From Acidobacteriota bacterium (GTDB taxonomy: Bacteria > Acidobacteriota > Vicinamibacteria > Vicinamibacterales > UBA2999), in NCBI GenBank assembly GCA_020851835.1, contig JADZBZ010000517.1, forward strand, positions 1 to 7,380: DNA of 7,380 nucleotides, read 5' to 3'. Made by a program: the position numbers and the translations under genes. This document shows, piece after piece, positions 1 to 6,579 of this stretch (position 1 is the first letter of the stretch; every line of letters begins with the position of its first letter). The notes beneath the pieces are model-generated. The model searched no databases, was not told where the DNA came from, and saw only the letters and a program-made list of their open reading frames with translations.

Positions 1-6
1 GGCCTC

Positions 7-600
7 CTACTTGCTCCAGGGCGGGACGATCTTGTTCATGCGCGCGTAGGCAATCATCTGCCCGAGGTGCTCGTGCAGATCGCCGCCCACCAGCAGCGCC
101 ACCTGCGCCGCCGAGCGTGGCTGCCCCATCACCGGGCGCTTGCCCGTGAGGGTGCCCGGATCGATGGCCTCGAGCTCTGCCTTGGCGTAGGCAAAGCCCT
201 TGTTGAGGTGCTCGATGATCTGGGCCTTGTCGGTGATCGTCCGGAGCTTCGCGGCTTCTTCCTTGCTGCCCAGGTCGGCGGGCTTACCGCCGAAGGAGCC
301 CGGGATGAACGAGTACCCTTCCATGGCCGCCAGCATCAGCACCTCGGACACCGACCGGACACCCTCCATGGGTCGCCAGGCGTACTTGTCCTGCGGAAAG
401 GCCTCGGCCAGTCCGACGAACTTGCCCCGCATGGTTTCGATGTCGGCGAGAAACGCCGTCTTCAGCTCGGCGACCGATTCCTTGCTCATCACGTCCTGTG
501 CCCGGGCCTGGGCGGGCAGCACGATGAGATTGGCGCAAAGGGTCACGAAGGCAATGACGATAACCGGCCGCGTACAAGACCGCTTCGATGGAACAGACAT
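7..600 (-). CDS. Exported DinB-family (four-helix bundle) protein
   Basis: Encodes 197 residues ending in TAG. The ATG at 600 is chosen because AAGGAG lies seven bases upstream; the frame is open to 696, but that extension has no such site and would bury the signal peptide. Residues 1-35 look like a Sec signal: basic start, hydrophobic core VIVIAFVTLCANLIVL, then a likely cut near AQARAQ. Residues ~40-195 resemble the DinB/DinB_2 fold, often a metal-binding bundle. The C-terminal signature DLHEHLGQMIAYARMNKIVPPW (residues ~174-195) is very typical of exported acidobacterial members, with H176 and H178 as candidate metal ligands. The first histidine, which I recall in a VLMHVA-like motif, appears replaced by L90 (VLMLAA), so metal binding may be altered. 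Substrate and role are unknown. It lies downstream of, and in the same direction as, the glycosyltransferase gene, 105 bases away; a TAGACT -10-like hexamer (635-640) could give it its own promoter. Confidence 0.9.
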   Translation of the reverse strand: MSVPSKRSCTRPVIVIAFVTLCANLIVLPAQARAQDVMSKESVAELKTAFLADIETMRGKFVGLAEAFPQDKYAWRPMEGVRSVSEVLMLAAMEGYSFIPGSFGGKPADLGSKEEAAKLRTITDKAQIIEHLNKGFAYAKAELEAIDPGTLTGKRPVMGQPRSAAQVALLVGGDLHEHLGQMIAYARMNKIVPPWSK

Positions 601-607
601 GGGCTGA

Positions 608-613
608 CTCCTT
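608..613 (-). promoter_or_regulatory. Shine-Dalgarno of the DinB-family gene
   Basis: On the minus strand this reads AAGGAG, seven bases before the ATG at 600. It is the strongest ribosome binding site in the window and fixes the start of the DinB-family gene inside a longer open frame. Confidence 0.8.
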
Positions 614-705
614 GAGAGATCCGCGTTGACCGTCAGTCTAGCGCTCCGCCTGCGGCGGCACCACGGCAATCGGTCGGGGGGGGACGCGGCTCCCACCCCT
701 CCTCC

Positions 706-2220
706 TTACTGCTCGACCATCGCCACGCGGCCGGCCAAGACGACGGGCACCAGAGGCCCCACCTCCGCCGTGGCATCGGTCAGCGCGGCGAGTGGCTCGT
801 ACTCGCGCCCTGGCGGGAGCGGCTCCACCTCGAGCCCGGTTGCGTCCACCAGGTAGCCGTAGCCGATTTTCTGCCACCGCCGGTCGGGGTCGAGTGCGGT
901 GTACCGGCGCATCCGGCGCTCGCGGTCAGCGGCCGCAATCATCTTCAGGTGATAGATGGTGAGGTCGGCGCGCACGTAGGGTCCGCCCGGCCCGCGGCTG
1001 TTCTCCGGCGCCCAGTGCCCGTGCAGCGCGCCGGTGCCGAAGTCGTGGTCGGGCCGGATGCGGAAGAACCGGGCTACCGCCTTTCGTCCCCACACGCCGT
1101 CCACGCGGTATTGATCCGGCCGATCCCACAGTTCGCGCAGCGTCACGGCGTACGCCATCGGACCCTCGGGGCCGGCGTCCTCGATGAGGCGCTCGGCGCG
1201 ATCGCGAAAGCCGCGCTCGATGCGCTCGTCGGCGTCGAGCGCCAGCGCCCACTCGGCGCCGTGGCGCGCCGCGGCGTCCACCAGCAGGCGACGGTGGCCG
1301 ACGCCGTTCCACCGATGCGGCACCCGCGGCGCAATCCGCAGCACCTCGAGCACCGCCGGATGGCCGGCCAGCAGCTCGGCGGATCCATCCGCCGAGCCAT
1401 CATCGAGCGCGACGATGCCATCGAGCTGCGGTGTGACGTTCGCCAGGTAGTCTTTCAAGTACCGCCGCTCGTTGCGGAACGTCAGCAGGCTGACCACGCG
1501 CCTGCGGTGTCCGGCCGTCGCGCGGACCGGTCCGGGGGCGCGACGAGCGGGTTCTGCCGGCGGAGCGCTCGCGCCGGACGCTGCTGCGGGCGCCAGGCCG
1601 GCACGAGGCCGCCGGGACGGCGGCCGGCAGGACACCATCGACCGGTCGAGGCGTGTCTCGCGCAGCGAACCCGCGACGGCCTCGCGCACGACCACGCCCG
1701 CGCCGGTGTCCGGGTCGCCAGCGAAGGGACCAACCGACCAGAGGCCCTGGCGCGAGTACGAGTAGACGGTGTCGGCGGGTGTGTCATCCGCGGCCGACGG
1801 GCGGGCGACGGTCCACCACCGGCGAGCCGCAGCGGCGAGTCGTTGCCACGGCGCGCGCCGGCGAACCGGACTCGACACGACGGCGGCGCCCTCAGCGTGG
1901 GCCCTCAGATGGGCGGCCACCCAGCCGGGCTCGACGATGCAGTCGCGGGGCAGCACGGCGAATTGCGGCGCGTCGGTCGCCGCCGCGCCGATGTTGGACG
2001 CGGAGGACGGAGACAGGCGGTCGACAGACTGCACCACCATGACGTCGATCCCCGCCGCGGCGAGTTGCCGGTCGATGTCGCCGCCGCCCACGCTCACGAC
2101 GATCACTTCAGGGGACGGCGTCTGCGCCAGCACCGCACGAACGGTGTCCACGGTGGAGGCGTGCCCGCCGGCGTCGAGCACGACCACGGCCATGGCAGCA
2201 GGAACACCGGCGGGATTCAT
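706..2220 (-). CDS. Two-domain family-2 glycosyltransferase-like protein
   Basis: Encodes 504 residues ending in TAA. Residues ~242-430 form a GT2 (GT-A fold) domain: VVSLLTFRNE strand start, nucleotide-binding DDGSADGS at ~273-280, and the metal-binding DxD-type motif LDADERIE at ~328-335. The expected role is sugar transfer from a nucleotide sugar at the cytoplasmic face; no membrane segment is visible and the acceptor is unknown. Residues ~10-195 resemble a second GT-A domain (AVVVLDAGG start, a VLAQT helix, NIGAA at ~76), but the DxD position reads LPRDC (~90-94), so this half may be inactive. A Pro/Ala/Arg-rich linker (~201-231) joins the halves. Start: the frame opens at 2265 with a weak GAGG upstream, but codons 2221-2265 are rich in TTT, AGT, TAT and TGT, unlike the rest of the gene, so 2220 is preferred; the ATG at 2193 is also possible. 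No strong ribosome site is seen at 2220. Confidence 0.88.
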   Translation of the reverse strand: MNPAGVPAAMAVVVLDAGGHASTVDTVRAVLAQTPSPEVIVVSVGGGDIDRQLAAAGIDVMVVQSVDRLSPSSASNIGAAATDAPQFAVLPRDCIVEPGWVAAHLRAHAEGAAVVSSPVRRRAPWQRLAAAARRWWTVARPSAADDTPADTVYSYSRQGLWSVGPFAGDPDTGAGVVVREAVAGSLRETRLDRSMVSCRPPSRRPRAGLAPAAASGASAPPAEPARRAPGPVRATAGHRRRVVSLLTFRNERRYLKDYLANVTPQLDGIVALDDGSADGSAELLAGHPAVLEVLRIAPRVPHRWNGVGHRRLLVDAAARHGAEWALALDADERIERGFRDRAERLIEDAGPEGPMAYAVTLRELWDRPDQYRVDGVWGRKAVARFFRIRPDHDFGTGALHGHWAPENSRGPGGPYVRADLTIYHLKMIAAADRERRMRRYTALDPDRRWQKIGYGYLVDATGLEVEPLPPGREYEPLAALTDATAEVGPLVPVVLAGRVAMVEQ

Positions 2221-2311
2221 CGCCCGACAACAATACTCACCCCGGCGCCCACTCGTAAACGTCATCGCCCCTCGGGCATCGACGGTGGCCCGTCGGGCGG
2301 CCGCGGGAGCA

Positions 2312-2322
2312 TCTGCTAAACT
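2312..2322 (+). promoter_or_regulatory. Possible extended -10 promoter for the propeller gene
   Basis: TGC followed by TAAACT (2317-2322) fits an extended -10 element (TGn plus a hexamer matching TATAAT at four of six positions). It would start transcription near 2329, leaving a leader of about 46 bases before the ATG at 2376. No recognisable -35 hexamer lies 16-18 bases upstream, as extended -10 promoters allow. It sits in the divergent region between the glycosyltransferase and propeller genes. The support is motif resemblance only. Confidence 0.35.
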
Positions 2323-2375
2323 CTGGGCCCGTTACTCCTCGAATTCCCGTGATCTTCACCAGAGGGTTGCACGAC

Positions 2376-5300
2376 ATGACCGCATACCGTCGACCGTGGC
2401 TGCCGTGGGCGGCTGCCGCCCTGTTCGCGCTGGTGGGGACCACCGGCTCCGACTCGCCCGCACGGGTGGACGCGCAGGCGCCAGCCATCGATCCGTCGCT
2501 GCTCGATGCCTACACGTGGCGCAGCATCGGCCCGGATCGCGGCGGCCGGTCCATCGCCGTTTCGGGCGTCAAGGGTCGTCCGCTCGAGGCCTACTTCGGC
2601 GCGGTGGGCGGCGGGCTGTGGAAGACCATCGACGGCGGCCATACGTGGCGGCCGGTCACGGATGGCCTGATCACGAGTTCGTCGGTGGGTGCTGTCGCGG
2701 TGTCGGACTCCAATCCCGACGTCCTGTACATCGGCATGGGTGAGTCCTGCATCCGCGGCAACATCCTGCCGGGAGACGGGGTCTACAAGTCCACGGATGC
2801 GGGCAAGACCTGGTCGCACCTCGGGTTCCAGGGCTCAGACGCCATCGCGAAGATCCGCGTCCACCCCACCAACCACGACATCGTCTTCGTGGCCAGCTTC
2901 GGCCGCTACGGCGTGCCCAGTGAGGAGCGCGGCCTGTTCAAGAGCGTGGACGGCGGCAAGGCGTGGAAAAAGGTGTTGTACCGCGATGACAAGACGGGGG
3001 CGGTGGACGTGGCCATCGACCGCCGCAACCCGAACGTGATGTTCGCGGCGCTCTGGGAGGCCTACCGTGTCGAGTACCAGATGTCGAGCGGCGGGCCCGG
3101 CAGCGGCCTCTTCAAGTCCACCGATGGCGGCGACACCTGGTCCGAGATCACCCGCGCCAAGGGTCTTCCCGAGGGCGTCGTCGGCCGCATCGGCGTGGCC
3201 ATCTCGGGTGCAGACTCCAATCGCATCTACGCGCTCGTCGAAAACGAGAACGGCGGCCTCTTCGCCTCCGACGATGCCGGAACGAGCTGGACGCTGGTGA
3301 ACGCCGCGCGCAGCATCCGGCAGCGCGCCTTCTACTACACGCACGTGGCGGCCGATCCGCACGACAAGGATACCGTCTACCTGCTGAACACGAGCGCGTT
3401 CCGTTCGACCAACGGCGGCAAGACCCTCACCAGCATCGGCCAGGGCACGCACGGCGACCATCACGACGTGTGGATCGACCCGGGCGACCCCGAGCACGTG
3501 ATACTCGGCAACGACGGGGGCGGAGCCATCACCTATCACGTGTCGTCCGCCGACCGCACGTGGAGCGCCCAGGACTTCCCGACCGCGCAGTTCTATCACG
3601 TGACGACCACGGCGCACCTGCCCTTCCATGTCTGCGGCGCCCAGCAGGACAACAGCACGCTCTGCGTGCCCAGCGACAGGAACCTCGGCGGCGGCCTCGC
3701 CCGCATCCCGCCGGTGGCCCCCTACCCGGCCGGCGGCGGTGAGCCGGGCTACATCGCGGCCGACCCGCGCGACCCCGATGTCTTCTTCTCGGGCGCCAAC
3801 AACGGCTCGTTCCTGACCCGCCTCAACCGGCGCACGGGCGAGTTGAAGGAGGTGGGCGCCTATCCGCGCTTCTTCTCCGGCGAACCGTCAAAGGACGTGA
3901 AAGAGCGCTGGCAGTGGACCTATCCGATCGTTTTTTCGTACGTGGATCCGAACGTCCTCTACACCACCTCGCAGCGCGTGTGGAAATCGACCAACCGTGG
4001 CGACACGTGGGACGCCATCAGTGAGGACCTCTCGCGTCACGATCCGAAGACCATGCAGGAGTCGGGCGGGCCCATCACGCACGACATGAACAGCCCCGAA
4101 ATCTACGGCACGGTGTTCTCGCTGGCGCCGGGCCGAACCGATATCAACATCCTGTGGGCGGGTTCCGACGACGGCCTGGTGCACGTGACGCGCGACGGCG
4201 GCAAGACGTGGACGAACGTGACCCCGCCCGACATGCCCGACCTGGGACGCGTGAGCCAGATCGACAGCTCGCCGTTCGATGCCAGCACGGCCTACGTCGC
4301 CGTGAAGAAGATGCTGCTGGGCGATCTGTCGCCTTACATCTTCAAGACCACCGACTTCGGCCGGACCTGGACGCAGATTGTGAACGGCATCGCGGCCAAC
4401 GACTACGTGCACGTGGTCCGCGCCGACACCACACGCCGGGGCCTGCTCTACGCCGGCACGGAGCACGGTGCGTTCGTGTCCTTCGACGACGGGGCGCGCT
4501 GGCTGCCCTTCAGGAAAGGGCTGCCCGACACGCCGGTGACCGATCTCTGGGTGGACGACCACGCACTGGCCATCGCCACGCACGGCCGCAGCTTCTACGT
4601 GATGGACAACATCTCGACGCTGCGGCAGTTCGGGCAGTCGCCGCTCACCAGCGTCCACCTCTTCGCGCCGCCGCAGACGATTCGTGGTCTCGAGCGCGCC
4701 GCCATCGACTACTACCTCGAGACCCAGCCGAAGGCTCTCACGCTGGAGTTCCTCGACAGAGGCGGCCAGGTCGTGCGCTCGTTCACGGGCGAGCCACCGA
4801 AGGAAGCCGCCGCCGACGGCGAGGGAGGCCCCCGCCGTCCCGCCGGCCCTTCGACCGCCGCCGGCCTCAATCGCTTCGCGTGGGACCTCAACTCCCAGGG
4901 CATCGTCACCTTCCCGGGCATGGTGCTGTGGGGAGCCACCCAGAACGGGCCGATGGTGCTGCCGGGCACTTACCAGGTGAAGCTCACCGCCGACGGCGTG
5001 TCGACCACCCAGCCGCTCACCATCGTCAAGCATCCGCTGCGCGACATCAGCGACGCCGATCTCGAGTACCAGTGGACCCTGGCGACGCGCATTCGCGACA
5101 AGGTGAACGAGGCCAACAACGCGGTCATCCGGATCCGCCGCCTGAAGACCGACATCGCCGCCCGCATCAAGGACGCACCCAGGGAAGTGCAGGCCGCCGG
5201 CGAGCAACTGATGCAGGCGCTGTCGGCGGTGGAGGAAGAGGTGTACCAGGTGCGGAACCAGAGCAATCAGGATCCGCTCAACTTCCCCATCAGAACCAAC

Positions 5301-5498
5301 AACCGTCTGGCCTCGCTGCTGCGCGTGGCGGTCTCGGGCGAAGGGCGGCCCACGGGCAACGTGGAGCCGATCTTCGAAGAGCTTCAGGCCGAGCTCCAGG
5401 GCCACACCGACCGACTCGGAAAGACGATCGACGAGCAGTTGCCGCCGTTCAACCGGATGTTGACGCGGATCAAGAAGGAACCGGTGGACGGGAAGTAG
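2376..5498 (+). CDS. Exported Asp-box (BNR/VPS10-like) beta-propeller protein
   Basis: Encodes 1040 residues ending in TAG. The ATG at 2376 is preferred to the in-frame GTG at 2349: AGAGGG lies nine bases upstream and the signal peptide then starts normally (MTAYRRPWLPW, hydrophobic core, likely cut after ~35 at VDAQA). Ten Asp-box motifs (S-x-D-x-G-x-T-W type) start at residues ~83, 138, 189, 247, 297, 343, 537, 604, 657 and 701, as in sortilin/VPS10 and sialidase-like propellers; the one at 343 ends in Leu instead of Trp. GDHHDVW (~360-366), GNDGG (~378-382) and GAQQDN (~421-426) match motifs I recall in this roughly 1000-residue family. Cysteines 420 and 430 could form a disulfide. After ~740 come an Ig-like, FlgD-type region (~755-885) with a Pro/Gly-rich insert and a helical tail (~890-1035). 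Such proteins are often called glycosyl hydrolases, but no catalytic residues are evident here; a binding or scaffold role is equally possible. The hydrolase gene follows 46 bases downstream. Confidence 0.93.
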   Translation: MTAYRRPWLPWAAAALFALVGTTGSDSPARVDAQAPAIDPSLLDAYTWRSIGPDRGGRSIAVSGVKGRPLEAYFGAVGGGLWKTIDGGHTWRPVTDGLITSSSVGAVAVSDSNPDVLYIGMGESCIRGNILPGDGVYKSTDAGKTWSHLGFQGSDAIAKIRVHPTNHDIVFVASFGRYGVPSEERGLFKSVDGGKAWKKVLYRDDKTGAVDVAIDRRNPNVMFAALWEAYRVEYQMSSGGPGSGLFKSTDGGDTWSEITRAKGLPEGVVGRIGVAISGADSNRIYALVENENGGLFASDDAGTSWTLVNAARSIRQRAFYYTHVAADPHDKDTVYLLNTSAFRSTNGGKTLTSIGQGTHGDHHDVWIDPGDPEHVILGNDGGGAITYHVSSADRTWSAQDFPTAQFYHVTTTAHLPFHVCGAQQDNSTLCVPSDRNLGGGLARIPPVAPYPAGGGEPGYIAADPRDPDVFFSGANNGSFLTRLNRRTGELKEVGAYPRFFSGEPSKDVKERWQWTYPIVFSYVDPNVLYTTSQRVWKSTNRGDTWDAISEDLSRHDPKTMQESGGPITHDMNSPEIYGTVFSLAPGRTDINILWAGSDDGLVHVTRDGGKTWTNVTPPDMPDLGRVSQIDSSPFDASTAYVAVKKMLLGDLSPYIFKTTDFGRTWTQIVNGIAANDYVHVVRADTTRRGLLYAGTEHGAFVSFDDGARWLPFRKGLPDTPVTDLWVDDHALAIATHGRSFYVMDNISTLRQFGQSPLTSVHLFAPPQTIRGLERAAIDYYLETQPKALTLEFLDRGGQVVRSFTGEPPKEAAADGEGGPRRPAGPSTAAGLNRFAWDLNSQGIVTFPGMVLWGATQNGPMVLPGTYQVKLTADGVSTTQPLTIVKHPLRDISDADLEYQWTLATRIRDKVNEANNAVIRIRRLKTDIAARIKDAPREVQAAGEQLMQALSAVEEEVYQVRNQSNQDPLNFPIRTNNRLASLLRVAVSGEGRPTGNVEPIFEELQAELQGHTDRLGKTIDEQLPPFNRMLTRIKKEPVDGK

Positions 5499-5500
5499 TT

Positions 5501-5529
5501 CTGGGGTTCGAGCTCCAGGCTTGGGGCTC
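5501..5529 (+). other. Overlapping short hairpins between propeller and hydrolase genes
   Basis: Two mutually exclusive stems can form just after the propeller stop codon. One is 5501-5518 (CTGGGGT with AGCTCCAG, TCGA-type loop, two G-U pairs). The other is 5510-5529 (GAGCTCC with GGGGCTC, six-base loop, one G-U pair). Neither is followed by a U tract, so a classic intrinsic terminator is not supported. The spacer also looks like a degenerate repeat of GGGGTTC/GGGGCTC words. Function is unknown. Confidence 0.3.
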
Positions 5530-5544
5530 CGGGGGGCACTGGTG

Positions 5545-6579
5545 ATGCAACGCCGCGCGCTGATGGTCCTGTTGCTCGGCAGCTTCGTGCTGCCCAATGT
5601 GGCGGCCGCCGAGGTGACGCGTCTCGAGATCGTCCGTCGCGAGGCGGTGCTCGAGGGCCAGCCCTTCGGCGCCGCGGGCCCGTACGAGAAGCTGGTCGGG
5701 ACGGTGCACTTCGCGCTCGATCCCAACCGGCCGCAGAATCGGGGCATCGTGGACCTGGCCCTGGCGCCGCGTAATTCGCGGGGCCTGGTCGAATTCTCGG
5801 CCGACTTCTACCTGCTGAAGCCGGTGGACCCTGCGAGGGGTAATCTCCGGCTCTTCTACGAGGCAGGCAATCGCGGGACCAAGCGCATCCTGCCCGTGTT
5901 CCAGAGCGCGGCCGCCTCGGCGGATCCTGGCACCGAAGCCGAGTTCGGCAACGGCGCGCTGATGCGTCAGGGCTTCACGCTGCTCTGGATGGGCTGGCAG
6001 TGGGACGTGCCGGAGGGGCGGATGCGGATGGCCATTCCCATCGCCACCGACAACGGGCAACCCATCACCGGCCTGGTGCGCGGCAACTTCATCCCCGGCG
6101 CCAATGCCACGACGGCGTCGATTGCCGACCGCGGCCACGAGGCGTATCCGGTGATGGATCCCGGGAGTCCGGACCACGTGATGTACGTGCGGACGCTTCC
6201 CGCCGATGCTCCGCAGGTGGTGCCGCGCGCGCGGTGGCGCTTCGCCAGCGCGAAGACCGTCACCCTCGACGGCGGCTTCGAGGCCGGGCGCATCTACGAC
6301 GTGGTCTACCGCGCGCGCGACCCGCGCGTCGTCGGCGTCGGCCTGGCGGGCACTCGCGACCTGGTGAGCTTCTTCAAGCACGCGAGCCCCACCGCCGGCA
6401 ACCCCATGCCGGGTCTGACGCATGCCATCGGCTGGGGGGTGTCGCAGACGGGGCGCTTCCTGCGGCACTTCGTCTACGAGGGCTTCAACGAAGACGAGCA
6501 GGGCCGCATCGTGTTCGACGGCGTGTTCGATCAAGTGGGCGGCGCGGGCCGGGGCTCGTTCAACCATCGGTTCGGCTAG
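5545..6579 (+). CDS. Exported alpha/beta hydrolase (Abhydrolase_10-like), N-terminal part ended by premature TAG
   Basis: Encodes 344 residues before an in-frame TAG; the intact family is typically around 650 residues. The ATG at 5545 is chosen over the in-frame TTG at 5521 because a G-rich stretch (5531-5536) precedes it and a signal peptide then begins at once: MQRRALMVLLLGSF, likely cut after ~22 (NVAAA). Mature-region motifs FGAAGPYEKL, YEAGNRGTKR and LLWMGWQWD are typical of the alpha/beta hydrolase domain family. The nucleophile elbow GVSQTGRFLR places the probable catalytic serine at residue 300 (codon 6442-6444). The fragment stops just after GSFNHRFG, before the region carrying the probable catalytic histidine, so as translated it should be inactive. 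The natural substrate is unknown; an ester is expected from the fold. It may share a transcript with the propeller gene 46 bases upstream. Confidence 0.85.
   Translation: MQRRALMVLLLGSFVLPNVAAAEVTRLEIVRREAVLEGQPFGAAGPYEKLVGTVHFALDPNRPQNRGIVDLALAPRNSRGLVEFSADFYLLKPVDPARGNLRLFYEAGNRGTKRILPVFQSAAASADPGTEAEFGNGALMRQGFTLLWMGWQWDVPEGRMRMAIPIATDNGQPITGLVRGNFIPGANATTASIADRGHEAYPVMDPGSPDHVMYVRTLPADAPQVVPRARWRFASAKTVTLDGGFEAGRIYDVVYRARDPRVVGVGLAGTRDLVSFFKHASPTAGNPMPGLTHAIGWGVSQTGRFLRHFVYEGFNEDEQGRIVFDGVFDQVGGAGRGSFNHRFG

Noticed and set aside
646..658. CCGCC-TGC-GGCGG inverted repeat considered as a terminator after the glycosyltransferase gene
   Set aside because: The stem is only five base pairs and no U tract follows on the minus strand; such GC palindromes are expected by chance here.
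949..2319. 456-codon plus-strand open frame opposite the glycosyltransferase gene
   Set aside because: The translation is rich in Arg/Ala/Gly with no recognisable domain and mirrors the codon bias of the minus-strand gene; it is a high-GC shadow frame.
3931..3936. T6 run inside the propeller gene, considered as a frameshift or slippage site
   Set aside because: The reading frame and family motifs continue unchanged on both sides, so there is no sign of a shift.
4791..4865. Low-complexity Pro/Gly/Ala-rich segment in the propeller protein, considered as an insertion or mobile remnant
   Set aside because: It stays in frame, has no flanking repeats and fits a variable loop of the Ig-like region.
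3888..5747. 619-codon minus-strand open frame opposite the propeller gene
   Set aside because: No recognisable domain, and it overlaps a gene with strong family motifs; explained by absence of stops in high-GC antisense.
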